A DNA stretch of 64,000 bases from contig NZ_KI650979.1 in NCBI RefSeq assembly GCF_000506985.1, positions 558,001 through 622,000 of the forward strand, written 5' to 3'. Below, piece by piece: positions 1 to 8,793 of the stretch. Each line of letters opens with the position of its first letter. Positions within the stretch are counted from its first letter, which is position 1. Position numbers and translations under genes: made by a program. This DNA comes from Advenella kashmirensis W13003. GTDB lineage: Bacteria; Pseudomonadota; Gammaproteobacteria; Burkholderiales; Burkholderiaceae_B. The notes below the pieces were generated by a model. That model had not been told where the DNA came from. It saw only the letters and a program-made list of their open reading frames with translations, and searched no databases.

Positions 1-907
1 TTTCAAATTCTGCCGGGGGCTGGTAGGCCGGGTCGGTTCCCTGTTTTTTCAAGCGATTGGCCAGTTCCGGATTGGCCAGCGCCTTTTCTACTTCACGGGT
101 CAGCTTTTCAAGAACAGCTGGTGGTGTACCTGCAGGTGCAAATATACCCTGCCAGCCGTAAATGGTCATGTCGGGATACCCTGCTTCCGCCATGGTCGGA
201 ACATCGGGAAGGTCGGGCGCACGCTTCTCACCCGTGATCGCAATGGCCCGTGCCCGCCCGCCTGAAACCTGTGGCTGTACAACATTCAGACCGTCGATAA
301 CAAGCTGCACTTCATTTGCGGCCAGTGCCGTCAGCGACGGTGCACTCCCTTTATAAGGAACATGAGTCAGCTTCAGGCCCGTTTGGATATTGAGCAGTTC
401 CACTGCCAGATGATTAATATTACCGCTGCCTCCGGAACCGAAGAACATTTTGCCAGGTTTGCTTTTGGCCAACGCTATAAACGCTTTCATATCTTTTGCG
501 GGCAGTGTCGATGGCACGGCGGCAAGCAGTGGCGTCACCACAAGGCGCGCGATGGGCGCCAGTTTCTTCACCGACTCCGAGGCCTGTTTTGGATAAAGCG
601 CAGGATTCGCAGTCAGCATGCCCAGGTTCCCCATTAACAAAACATACCCGTCAGGACGGGCCCGCGAGACGTAGTCCATCGCAATATTTCCGGCAGCGCC
701 GGCCCGGTTTTCAACAATCACTTGCTGCCCCAGCTGCTTGGCGAGTGCATCCGCCAATTGACGGGCAACCATGTCTACGCCACCGCCCGGTGGAAAACCC
801 ACGATCAGCGAGATCGGTTGATTGGGATAAGTCTGGCCGAAAACGGGTGTTGTCATCACGGATAGTGAACAAACAATACCTGCAGCAAGCGATGTCAATG
901 TCTTCAT
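1..907 (-). CDS. Bug (TctC-like) periplasmic binding protein, 3' end cut by window
   Basis: Periplasmic solute receptor of the tripartite tricarboxylate transporter (Bug) family, which captures carboxylates in a Venus-flytrap cleft. About 302 codons are visible and the C-terminus lies left of position 1. A Sec signal peptide covers residues 1-24, ending VFG|QTYP. The family signatures are present: GFPPGGGVD at 37-45, ENRAGAAG, RPDGY and HVPYKG. The start at 907 is chosen because GGAG lies 9 bases upstream; an in-frame ATG at 922 lacks such a site. It is the third gene after the sulfatase and GntR regulator, 111 bases behind the latter. The ligand is unknown; a sulfonated or sulfated acid is only a guess from its neighbour. 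Confidence 0.93.
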   Translation of the reverse strand, partial: MKTLTSLAAGIVCSLSVMTTPVFGQTYPNQPISLIVGFPPGGGVDMVARQLADALAKQLGQQVIVENRAGAAGNIAMDYVSRARPDGYVLLMGNLGMLTANPALYPKQASESVKKLAPIARLVVTPLLAAVPSTLPAKDMKAFIALAKSKPGKMFFGSGGSGNINHLAVELLNIQTGLKLTHVPYKGSAPSLTALAANEVQLVIDGLNVVQPQVSGGRARAIAITGEKRAPDLPDVPTMAEAGYPDMTIYGWQGIFAPAGTPPAVLEKLTREVEKALANPELANRLKKQGTDPAYQPPAEFE

Positions 908-1018
908 CTCGAATATCTCCATGAGAACCCGGTGTGTGCTGCCTGTAGCCGGAAGTTTTGCGGATATGACCCGTTGATATGATTGCTTTTTGACAGGGAC
1001 GGGTGCTTGCCCTGGTAT

Positions 1019-1747
1019 TCATTTCTGATTGCCGTACACCACCTTCTTTATCAAGCCGGAAATATGCGCCTGTTGTGCATCTCGATCAAGGCTATCGATA
1101 ATATGATCACGCATTGCATCGGCCGCTGACCGGCGGTCTCCCTCGCGCAGGCAAGCCAGCACGCGCTCATGCTCAGCCACGATCTGAGCCTGATTCACCA
1201 CACCGCGCCCCAGGAAAATACGGGAGAACTGCGGTGAGGCATAAAGGCGGGAATGCGCATCTTCAAGCATGGTATTGTGTGCGAGGCCAATGAGGGTCGC
1301 ATGGAATCGCCAGTTAAGTTCGCTGTATTTTCTGATGCCGCTTGCGGTCGTACCGAAATCGGCCTGGCGCATTTGCTCATTGATCTCTTCCGCCCGGTCG
1401 ATCAGACTGCCGTCTATCGGTCCCAGAATATAAAGCAATGCATTGGACTCGACCACGATGCGCACCACTGCCCAGTCGGTATATTGTTCAAGGGTCGGCG
1501 CTTCCGGAACCCGATAGCCGATATTTCGCGTGAAAACCAATTGCCCTTCCGCCGCCAGGCGGGCCAGCGCTTCCCGTATCGGCGTGTGACTCACGCCACA
1601 TTGGCGGGACAACTGAGCAATGCTGATGGCCGTACCCGGCTGCACAAGCCCGGTTGTGATCATTTTCTGGACTTCAATATAAACCTGGTCCGCCAGGCTT
1701 CTGGGCTGGATCGTGGCAACACCGGATCGTGACGCGTTCATAGGCAT
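1019..1747 (-). CDS. GntR-family transcriptional regulator, FadR/FCD subfamily
   Basis: A 242-residue repressor-type regulator. An N-terminal winged helix-turn-helix spans about residues 16-80 (helix-turn-helix around GVSHTPIREALARLAAEG). The C-terminal all-helical FCD ligand domain spans about 88-220, with histidines 149, 193 and 215 at the places where family members hold a metal ion. It sits 33 bases after the sulfatase and 111 bases before the Bug gene, all on the minus strand, so it probably controls its own operon in response to the transported acid. The 46-bp dyad at 3347-3392, upstream of the sulfatase, is the obvious candidate operator. The effector is unknown. Confidence 0.92.
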   Translation of the reverse strand: MPMNASRSGVATIQPRSLADQVYIEVQKMITTGLVQPGTAISIAQLSRQCGVSHTPIREALARLAAEGQLVFTRNIGYRVPEAPTLEQYTDWAVVRIVVESNALLYILGPIDGSLIDRAEEINEQMRQADFGTTASGIRKYSELNWRFHATLIGLAHNTMLEDAHSRLYASPQFSRIFLGRGVVNQAQIVAEHERVLACLREGDRRSAADAMRDHIIDSLDRDAQQAHISGLIKKVVYGNQK

Positions 1748-1780
1748 TCGTACAAAATATGGGTTGGGAAAAATAAGGAA

Positions 1781-3337
1781 TCAATCAACTTCAAGACGCT
1801 CGGCCACATCAGACAAGCCGTAACGCGTAAACATTTCATCGGGCGCATCATTGGCCCGCAACAGGGTCGCAATTGCCATCCGCATGCGCTGCTCGATGTC
1901 GGGATCATTGATCGGATGACGCTGAACCGGATCGCTTTCCAGGTCATAAAGCGCCGTGTTGGCTTCCAGTAAGGGATAACGGCGCGTCATATTTCCCCTG
2001 GAACTGGCCAGTATCGGTAGTTTAAGCACCGGAAATCCCTGAGTGAAAGCCAGCGGTTCGATCAATTGCGCATCCCGAAACTCTTCGGCCTCAAAGAACG
2101 TGCGCATATGCGCAGGCATCAGGGTGTACTGGTATAAATCCGCCTCGAACGGAACCTGCGGGTAAAGAAAGTAAGTGTAGCGGCCATCGGTGTAATTGAT
2201 CGCGGCGCCAAATTGACCATAAATCGCGCCGGGCGTCTCTGAATCGGCTCCCCGCAATGGATTGCCATCGCGCATCAGCGGCAGCAGGCTGTAGCCGGTC
2301 ACCTCAGAAGGAATGGGCTGGTCGAAAATGTCCAGGAAAGTAGGCATCAAATCGATGGTCTGCGTCACTGCAGCTTCCCGGCGGGGGGTAATTCCGGCGC
2401 TTTCCGGCGCGGCAATCATCAAAGGGATATGCGCCACTTCATTGAAAAACGGCGGACGGTTTTTGCCCAGATACTCCTTTTCGCCCAGCAGCAGGCCATG
2501 ATCGGTCGACATGATCAACCAGGTGTCTTTCCAAAGATCCAGCCGATCGAACTGATCAAGCAGCCGGCCAAGATAGTGATCGCATGCCAGCACCAGTGCA
2601 TGATAATTGGCTCGCAGCGTTTTCAGCAGTTCGGCATCGATATCGACTCGCCCATAACTGGGCCAGTCGAATATTTTTCCGCCGAGGGCGTCGGGAAACG
2701 CTTGCAGGAAGCGCTCCGGCGCGAAAAAGGGTTCATGCGGGTCGAAGCATTCCAGATGCAGAAGCCACTGGTCGTCAGCGTGGTGGGATTCCAGGAAGGC
2801 CTGCGCCGAGTCAAAGCACTGGGCAAGGGGAAAGTCGCCGCGCTGCTCCAGATACTCGCGATTGACAAAATAAGGCAGCTTGGCGTTGATGTCGGACGAA
2901 AAATCGTGCATCTGCTCGTGATATCGCTGGGCGTAACGCTCGGCGGGAGGGGAAATGGCCGGACGCCATTTGTCTTTTTCCTGACCACGAATGAATTCCC
3001 AGGATGAATATCGGCCATGAAACCCCGCGCCACCGTCCTCGAAATAATGATAATGATCGGTAATCAAATGCGTATAGATGCCGCTATCACGCAGCATGCC
3101 TGCCAGGGAATGGTCAAATGGCTCCAGCGGCCCCCAGCCGCGATGCAGGAAATTCAATCTGCCCGTCTGAATATCTCGTCGTGCGGGAAGACAGGGTAAG
3201 CTGCCTACGAAATGCGAGTCAAACGTCACGCCCCTTTTGGCCAGCCGGTCAAAATTGGGGGTTTGTATTTCGCTCATGCCGTAACTGGATAGCGCATGAC
3301 GATTCAGGGAATCAAATAACACAAATACGGCTTTCAT
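1781..3337 (-). CDS. Sulfatase / alkaline-phosphatase-superfamily hydrolase
   Basis: A 518-residue type I sulfatase-fold enzyme that should hydrolyse a sulfate ester, or a phosphonate/phosphate monoester as in close relatives. The formylglycine site has the form C-x-P-x-R at residues 49-53 (CLPAR), followed by TGR at 58-60. Metal ligands are suggested by D9, by D199/H201 in CFDPHEP and by D279/H280 in STDHG. No signal peptide is seen, so the enzyme is probably cytoplasmic and the substrate must be imported. It is the first gene of the sulfatase-GntR-Bug operon. No formylglycine-generating enzyme lies in the window. Exact substrate cannot be read from the sequence. Confidence 0.92.
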   Translation of the reverse strand: MKAVFVLFDSLNRHALSSYGMSEIQTPNFDRLAKRGVTFDSHFVGSLPCLPARRDIQTGRLNFLHRGWGPLEPFDHSLAGMLRDSGIYTHLITDHYHYFEDGGAGFHGRYSSWEFIRGQEKDKWRPAISPPAERYAQRYHEQMHDFSSDINAKLPYFVNREYLEQRGDFPLAQCFDSAQAFLESHHADDQWLLHLECFDPHEPFFAPERFLQAFPDALGGKIFDWPSYGRVDIDAELLKTLRANYHALVLACDHYLGRLLDQFDRLDLWKDTWLIMSTDHGLLLGEKEYLGKNRPPFFNEVAHIPLMIAAPESAGITPRREAAVTQTIDLMPTFLDIFDQPIPSEVTGYSLLPLMRDGNPLRGADSETPGAIYGQFGAAINYTDGRYTYFLYPQVPFEADLYQYTLMPAHMRTFFEAEEFRDAQLIEPLAFTQGFPVLKLPILASSRGNMTRRYPLLEANTALYDLESDPVQRHPINDPDIEQRMRMAIATLLRANDAPDEMFTRYGLSDVAERLEVD

Positions 3338-3346
3338 GGGCGCATC

Positions 3347-3392
3347 AAATTCCTATATGAAATATGATATACGATCCATTATATAGGAATTT
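3347..3392. promoter_or_regulatory. 46-bp dyad upstream of the sulfatase operon, candidate GntR operator
   Basis: Perfect 12-bp inverted repeat AAATTCCTATAT (3347-3358) and ATATAGGAATTT (3381-3392), separated by 22 bases, with a further short symmetric TATA core at the exact centre (3368-3371). It begins 10 bases upstream of the sulfatase start codon. The position and the FCD-type GntR gene in the operon suggest an autoregulatory operator overlapping the promoter and leader. Confidence 0.6.
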
Positions 3393-3468
3393 ATGACGAG
3401 TGCAATACCTGGAAAATATTTCGTTTCGATCTTCCCCGCCTACCGGCAATCACGAATATTAAGGCTTT

Positions 3469-4464
3469 TCAGCACTTTACGATCACATTCCCCTGCGAAC
3501 CACCCTCCTCCACAACCTGATGAGCCAGCGCAATGTCAGCCAGCTCAAACGACTGGCCGATATGATGCTGCAGCAATTCCCGTTGCAACAAGGCCTGTAC
3601 CCCGTTCACCGCACGTTCCCGCTGGATGCCCGTCAGTTCATAAACCAGAAAAAAGTGCAATGACAAAGAGCGCGGCAACCAGGCGCCATAGTTCAACGGC
3701 ACGACGCCGCGCTCGTTGGAGCCGTAGCAGACATAACGGCCATGATGCGCCAGTACGCTCTGATCCACCAGCGTGATCGTCGTGGATAGATCCATGTCGA
3801 TAATCGCATGGACGCCGGCACCGTTTGTCAGCGCCATGACCCTCTCGGCAACCGGTTCCTGTTTATAGAGAATGGTTTCCTCAAAGCCGGCCCCACGCAG
3901 AAAGGCAGCTTTATCCGCAGATCCCACTGTCGTCAGGACCCTGGCGCCCGATGCCCGAGCCATTTGCGCCGCATAGTACCCGACACCCGATGCGCCGCCG
4001 ATGATCAGGACCGTGGCATCCGGACCGAGATCGGCTAGCTCCACTGCACGAAAGGCGGTCAGCGCCGGAATCCCCAGGCATGCTCCGGCCTCGAAAGCGA
4101 CGCTGTCAGGCAAATACACAACTTGTTCTGCCGGCAGAACCACATACTCTGCCGCCGTTCCATACGGCCGGCCATATTGTGCGTTCCATACCCATACGCG
4201 CTGGCCGACGCGATTGTGATCCGCGCCCTCACCGACTTTGTCCACAATGCCCGCACCGTCACTATGGGGAATGATGCGATCCCAACGCACCGGCCTGCCA
4301 CCTGCCCGCGATTTGACATCGGACGGGTTGACGCCCGAGCACATTATGCGCACCCGCAATTGCCCTTCGCCAGGTTCCGGAACAGGCTGCTTCCCCACGC
4401 GCAGCACCTCCGCTGCAGCCCCATTGTGCTCGTACCAGGCAGCGCGCATCATGTCGGCGGTCAT
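3469..4464 (-). CDS. Zinc-free MDR (quinone oxidoreductase-like) enzyme
   Basis: A 331-residue medium-chain dehydrogenase/reductase of the zeta-crystallin/NADPH:quinone reductase type. The N-terminal GroES-like domain carries GVNPSDVKSRAG near 45-55, and the nucleotide motif IIGGASGVGYYAAQ lies in the Rossmann half. No structural or catalytic zinc cysteine set is apparent. The start at 4464 is chosen because its ATG overlaps the TGA of the preceding gene (ATGA), typical of translational coupling; a longer reading frame would run deep into that gene. It is the last gene of the seven-gene operon. It could reduce an enoyl or quinone intermediate; the substrate is unknown. Confidence 0.88.
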   Translation of the reverse strand: MTADMMRAAWYEHNGAAAEVLRVGKQPVPEPGEGQLRVRIMCSGVNPSDVKSRAGGRPVRWDRIIPHSDGAGIVDKVGEGADHNRVGQRVWVWNAQYGRPYGTAAEYVVLPAEQVVYLPDSVAFEAGACLGIPALTAFRAVELADLGPDATVLIIGGASGVGYYAAQMARASGARVLTTVGSADKAAFLRGAGFEETILYKQEPVAERVMALTNGAGVHAIIDMDLSTTITLVDQSVLAHHGRYVCYGSNERGVVPLNYGAWLPRSLSLHFFLVYELTGIQRERAVNGVQALLQRELLQHHIGQSFELADIALAHQVVEEGGSQGNVIVKC

Positions 4465-5231
4465 GTCAGTGTCTCCGTCATAAAGCGATTGCTCAGTGTC
4501 CCCAATCCCGTGAGCGTGACATCCACACGATCGCCGGGCTGCAAATCGGGAGAGTGTCCATCGGTGCCCATCCATACGATATCCCCCGGATACAAGGTCA
4601 GATATCGGCTCATCGTGCTGATGAACTCATGTATGCCAAACAGCATATCGGCAGTGTCAAAGCGCGTGCGCTCGACACCGTTCACCGATACGACCGTCTG
4701 CATGGAAGATACGTCGGCTTCGGTGCTGATCCACGGTCCCATGGGCTTGAAAGTATCTGAATTCTTGGCGCGCCAGAACGTGCGGTCCGACGCCTGCCAA
4801 TTGCGTTCGCTGACATCATTGCCGATCGTGTAGCCAAGAATGCAGTCATTGACCTGGTCCACCGAAATATTCTTCACCTTTTTACCGATCACAACGACCA
4901 GCTCGCCTTCGTAATGGATACGAGTGGCATCGGCGGGCATTATCACATCGGCGCCATGTGCGACAAGAGCGTTATTCGCACGATAGCCGACATCCGGCTT
5001 CTTCGGAATCGTCAGTCCTTCTGTGCTGATATGCTTGACGTAATTCAAGCCGACACAGTAAAAGGTCGGCGGCAACACCGGCACCTCAATGCTGACGTCG
5101 GATAAATTCAAACGTGTTGCAGTTGTCTCGTATCCGGCGAACGGGTTTCCCCTGACCGCGGCAATGGTATCGTTCTCGTCCAGTATTCCGTATCCGACTT
5201 GCCCGTCAAGGCCATACCGTAACCATCTCAT
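4461..5231 (-). CDS. Fumarylacetoacetate hydrolase-family protein
   Basis: A 256-residue FAH-fold enzyme, a class that hydrolyses, isomerises or decarboxylates acylpyruvates using a divalent metal. The metal triad is visible: E108 and E110 in HYEGELVVVIGKK, and D139 in GNDVSERNW. The short N-terminal segment before the fold and the length match the catechol meta-cleavage and acylpyruvate hydrolase branch rather than the long eukaryotic enzyme. It sits between the NTF2-like gene (11-base gap) and the quinone-oxidoreductase-like gene (4-base overlap). With the maleylacetate-reductase-like enzyme in the same operon, breakdown of an aromatic ring-cleavage product is a reasonable inference. Confidence 0.92.
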   Translation of the reverse strand: MRWLRYGLDGQVGYGILDENDTIAAVRGNPFAGYETTATRLNLSDVSIEVPVLPPTFYCVGLNYVKHISTEGLTIPKKPDVGYRANNALVAHGADVIMPADATRIHYEGELVVVIGKKVKNISVDQVNDCILGYTIGNDVSERNWQASDRTFWRAKNSDTFKPMGPWISTEADVSSMQTVVSVNGVERTRFDTADMLFGIHEFISTMSRYLTLYPGDIVWMGTDGHSPDLQPGDRVDVTLTGLGTLSNRFMTETLT

Positions 5232-5242
5232 TTTCAGACTCC

Positions 5243-5662
5243 TTAAGGGTTTGCCGCAAAAATCGTGTCTTCTGCATTCAGGCGGGATATCATCCAGCGG
5301 CCCGCATGCTGCGCCATCCTGATTTGGAGGCGGCGGATCGACTCGATTCCGTTCAGGGGAACCGGCCCCGCAACCTGCCTGCCGGGCTCGTGGCGTACAA
5401 CCAGCATATAGGCCTGTATCGAACAGCGTTGCGCATCGTACTCATCGGATGCCAGATTGGTGATGACATGTGCAATTTTCATAGTGGGAGAGCGCTGCAT
5501 CAGGGCAGCGTGCACCTGCGCGGGCCCTTCAAGCACTTTTCCCTGACGATGCCAACGCGCATCGGGGGCAAGCAAGGCGACGAGCGCATCATATTTACAC
5601 TCATCAAGATACCTGAAAAATAGCATGACCTGGTTTTCGCATTGCTTAATGTCATTGTTCAT
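5243..5662 (-). CDS. NTF2-like / SnoaL-like small protein
   Basis: A 139-residue protein predicted to form the cone-shaped NTF2 fold used by SnoaL-type cyclases, steroid isomerases and dioxygenase beta subunits. The pattern is typical: an N-terminal helix with FFRYLDECKYDALVALLAPDARWHRQG, then alternating strands ending in GRWMISRLNAEDTIFAANP. Its start overlaps the stop of the hydroxyacid oxidase gene by 4 bases, so the two are probably made in step. A catalytic isomerase or hydratase role, or a ligand-binding role, would both fit; the sequence does not decide. Confidence 0.75.
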   Translation of the reverse strand: MNNDIKQCENQVMLFFRYLDECKYDALVALLAPDARWHRQGKVLEGPAQVHAALMQRSPTMKIAHVITNLASDEYDAQRCSIQAYMLVVRHEPGRQVAGPVPLNGIESIRRLQIRMAQHAGRWMISRLNAEDTIFAANP

Positions 5663-6846
5663 ACCTGTCCTTTATCTTCAAAATGACTGCCTGGCGGTCT
5701 GGCCAGTACAGAAGCATCAATCTGCGCCAGTGTCGGCGTTCCGCATAATTGCATTGTCCGCCCCAGCTCATCGCCCAGTATCGTCAAGGCCCGATCCACC
5801 CCTTCGTATCCCGCGCCGAGCACGCCGAACAATGTAGCGCGCCCGGACAGAACGCCACTGGCCCCCAGTGCCAACGCCTTGAATACATCGCTGCCACGTC
5901 GAATGCCGCCATCAATCAACACCGGGACACGATGATTTACCGCCTGCAAAATACCCGGCAAGGCGTCCAGCGTCGCCAGGCCGGTGTCCAACTGGCGTCC
6001 GCCGTGATTGGACACAACAAGCGCATCCACGCCCACGTCCAGAATCGCGTCAACATCCAGCGGATTGACCACTCCTTTGACAATCAGTCTGCGGGGCCAG
6101 CGATCCCGCAAGGCTCGTAGCGCCGCCAGATCAAACGCCGGATCGTAATTCGTACCCGCCACGCCCTGCATGTTTGTCCGGTCCACCTGCCGCTTCGCCA
6201 TCCCTTGCAGACTCGGCATGATCGGCGGTTTTTTTAACAGCATCTCCAACGACCAAACCGGTTTTCTGACAAATTGACCCACGTTCCGGTACCCCAGCTT
6301 CATGGGGAAACCCAGCCCGTTCAGCAGATCCCTTTCCCGTTTTCCGCCAACAGGCAAGTCGACAGTGATGACCAGCGCTTCGTAACCGGCAGCCTCGGCG
6401 CGATCGATTAACGCGTTCAACCGTGTTTTATCCTGCAGGATATACGCCTGAAACCAGAGGCGTCCCGGCGCCTGATCGGCGATTTCCTCAATAGATGCCG
6501 TCGCCGACGTCGATAGCGTGTAGGGAATGCCGTGTTTTGCGGCAGCACGTGCGAGGTCTATATCTCCGCCTCGCCAGCCAAAACCAACCGCGCCGGTCGG
6601 CCCGACGGCAATGGGCAGCCCCATGAACGCATCAAAAAGGCTGGCCGACAGATCGACCTGCGAAACATCGCGAAGCACGCGTGGCAGCAGCCGTAAACGC
6701 CGGAAGGCTTCACAATTGTCATTCAGCGTCACTTCGTCTTCGGCGCCGCCATCATAGAAATCAAACACGCCACGCGGCAGCCTTGAGCGAGCCAGCTCAC
6801 GCAGGCGGGCAATGCTGAAGCAGTCATTCACATTCAGTCGCATCAT
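5659..6846 (-). CDS. FMN-dependent alpha-hydroxy acid oxidase/dehydrogenase
   Basis: A 395-residue enzyme of the glycolate oxidase / L-lactate / mandelate dehydrogenase family, oxidising an L-2-hydroxy acid to a 2-oxo acid. The FMN-dependent TIM barrel is complete: PRGVFDFYDGGAEDE near 24-38, K257, the active-site segment SNHGGRQLD with H281 and R284, and LIDGGIRRGSDV for phosphate binding. It follows the Bug gene by 10 bases. A 2-oxo acid product would be consistent with the FAH-fold enzyme two genes later. The length without a long membrane-binding insertion leaves both soluble and membrane-associated forms possible. Confidence 0.93.
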   Translation of the reverse strand: MMRLNVNDCFSIARLRELARSRLPRGVFDFYDGGAEDEVTLNDNCEAFRRLRLLPRVLRDVSQVDLSASLFDAFMGLPIAVGPTGAVGFGWRGGDIDLARAAAKHGIPYTLSTSATASIEEIADQAPGRLWFQAYILQDKTRLNALIDRAEAAGYEALVITVDLPVGGKRERDLLNGLGFPMKLGYRNVGQFVRKPVWSLEMLLKKPPIMPSLQGMAKRQVDRTNMQGVAGTNYDPAFDLAALRALRDRWPRRLIVKGVVNPLDVDAILDVGVDALVVSNHGGRQLDTGLATLDALPGILQAVNHRVPVLIDGGIRRGSDVFKALALGASGVLSGRATLFGVLGAGYEGVDRALTILGDELGRTMQLCGTPTLAQIDASVLARPPGSHFEDKGQV

Positions 6847-6856
6847 TGCCGTGACC

Positions 6857-7834
6857 TTATTCCGGCTTGACGTTACCGTTCTTGATCACGGACTGCCAGC
6901 GCGCTTTGTCGGCGATCAGGAACTCACGGAACTGTTCCGGCGAATCGCCGATCACTTGCGCGCCGAGCTTCTTCAACTGCGCCTTGACTTCAGGTTTTGC
7001 CATGGCTTCTACGGCCGCCTTGTTCAATTTCATCACAACGTCTTTGGGTGTTCCTGCGGGCGCCAGCATGCCGACAAAGGAAGCCGCTTCCTCAAAACCG
7101 GTCAGCCCCATGCTTTCCAATGTGGGCACGCCGGGAAAATCAGGATGCGGTTTGCGTGTTCCCACCGCCAGGATACGCAAGCGCTTGTCCGCGACATAGT
7201 CTGCGATCCCTATGCTGGGATAAAACATGAATGAAATCCGTCCTGCGATCATTTCCTGCAACGCCGGTCCATTACCCTTGAACGGCACATGCACCATATC
7301 CAGTTTGGCCTGGTTGGCAAGCATTTCCGCGGTCAAATGCGCCGACCCGCCAAAGCCCGACGATCCGAAAGTGAGCTTTCCGGGATGGGCCTTTGCGTCG
7401 GAAATCAGGCTTTGCATATCCTTGTATGGCGAGTCGTAGTTCGTCACCACCACCATCGGCAGGTTGACAAAATTGGTAATAGGCTCGAACACCTTTGTCG
7501 CCTCATAGTTGTAGCGATCGGGATACAAGAGCGGATTCACATTGAGCGTGAGCGACGTGACCAGGACCTTGTACCCATCGGGTGCCGAATGCATAATGTC
7601 GTTCGCTGCAATATGCGCACTGGCTCCCGGTTTGTTTTCCACAACCACGGCCTGGCCAAGGGATCCGCTCATCTCTTTGGCGATGACGCGTGCAATTACA
7701 TCGGTCGGGCCGCCCGCCGAATACCCGATAACCATGCGTATCGGTCGATCCGGAAAGTCGGCAGCCACGGCTGTTCCGGCGCCAAGGCATAGCATCGCCG
7801 CGGCAGCGATACCCAAAATGTTCAATCGTTTCAT
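6857..7834 (-). CDS. Bug-family periplasmic binding protein (hydroxyacid oxidase operon)
   Basis: A 325-residue receptor with a signal peptide cleaved after AVA (about residue 24, AVA|ADFPDRP). The ligand-loop motif reads GYSAGGPTD with aspartate 45, followed by VVENKPGASA and HVPFKGNGP. It lies within the seven-gene minus-strand operon, 65 bases after the TauD-like gene and 10 bases before the hydroxyacid oxidase, so its ligand is probably the hydroxy or aromatic acid handled there. No membrane partner is encoded nearby. Confidence 0.93.
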   Translation of the reverse strand: MKRLNILGIAAAAMLCLGAGTAVAADFPDRPIRMVIGYSAGGPTDVIARVIAKEMSGSLGQAVVVENKPGASAHIAANDIMHSAPDGYKVLVTSLTLNVNPLLYPDRYNYEATKVFEPITNFVNLPMVVVTNYDSPYKDMQSLISDAKAHPGKLTFGSSGFGGSAHLTAEMLANQAKLDMVHVPFKGNGPALQEMIAGRISFMFYPSIGIADYVADKRLRILAVGTRKPHPDFPGVPTLESMGLTGFEEAASFVGMLAPAGTPKDVVMKLNKAAVEAMAKPEVKAQLKKLGAQVIGDSPEQFREFLIADKARWQSVIKNGNVKPE

Positions 7835-7899
7835 GTTCGTCTCCAGTTGAATTTATGATTGTTGTCGCAATGGCATCGCCTGCAGTTGGGGGCCAGCCA

Positions 7900-8775
7900 T
7901 CAGAACTGCTCGGGGAAATATTTATCAGCCATGACCTGACAGCGTTTGATCAGGCGCGGCTCGTCGGGCCTGTAGTCAGCAACAGCGTTGTGAATCGTTC
8001 CGATGTTGTCCCACATCAGCACATCGCCCTCGGCCCACTGATGGCGATAGCAATACTTTTCCTGCACCTGGTGAGCAAACAGAAACTGCAGGATTTCCTC
8101 ACTGCGCGCCTCCGATAGCTCATTAATGCGCATGGAATAACCCGGGTTCGCATACAGGACCTTGCGGCCCGTGATCGGATGCGTCAGAAAAACGGGGTGC
8201 GACACGGGCGGCTTGCGCCTGCGTTGTTCTTCGGTCAGGGGGGGACGCGTGCTGCCCTTTTCCCGGCGCATCATTTCCCAGAACTTATTGAAGTCATGTG
8301 TCACCGTCATGCCCTCTAGTTCGGTTTTCAGATGTTCCGGCAGGCCCTCATAGGCTGCGTGCATGTTGCAGAATGCCGTATTGCCGAGTGACCGGCCATC
8401 CCGGAACGGTATCCGGATGCCATACAATACATTGCTGAATGCAATGGTGCGGCTGTATGACATATCTGTATGCCAGTCCTGGCCCGCATCGCTCAGCCCG
8501 ATCGGCTGGCCGTTCTCTTTCATGTTGGAAAGAATCATGACCTCCGGGTAATCCTCATCATGGAACAGATTGGCCACATTGATTTCAAGCTGGCCGAAAT
8601 TCTCCGCATAATCACGCAACTGCCTGGCAGTCAGTTGCTGATTTGGGAAACTGACCACCCCATATTGCCCCAGTGTCTGTTCAATCTTCCGGTAGTCTTC
8701 GGCACTCAGGGGCGCGGACAAATCGATATCGTAGATGGTAGCGCCCAGGCTGGCTCCCTTTGGTTCAATTCTCAT
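7900..8775 (-). CDS. TauD/TfdA-family Fe(II)/2-oxoglutarate dioxygenase
   Basis: A 291-residue non-heme iron oxygenase that should hydroxylate an organic acid, often ending in cleavage of a C-S, C-O or C-N bond. The iron facial triad is visible as H102-x-D104 (WHTDMSY) and H262 (GTIHNAVADY), and R278 is placed to bind 2-oxoglutarate. The gene follows the maleylacetate-reductase-like gene by 18 bases. A hydroxylation at an ether or ring substituent feeding the ring-cleavage enzymes is inferred. It is clearly distinct from the second TauD-type protein at 17690-18559. Confidence 0.92.
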   Translation of the reverse strand: MRIEPKGASLGATIYDIDLSAPLSAEDYRKIEQTLGQYGVVSFPNQQLTARQLRDYAENFGQLEINVANLFHDEDYPEVMILSNMKENGQPIGLSDAGQDWHTDMSYSRTIAFSNVLYGIRIPFRDGRSLGNTAFCNMHAAYEGLPEHLKTELEGMTVTHDFNKFWEMMRREKGSTRPPLTEEQRRRKPPVSHPVFLTHPITGRKVLYANPGYSMRINELSEARSEEILQFLFAHQVQEKYCYRHQWAEGDVLMWDNIGTIHNAVADYRPDEPRLIKRCQVMADKYFPEQF

Positions 8776-8793
8776 TAATGTATCCTCTTGACA

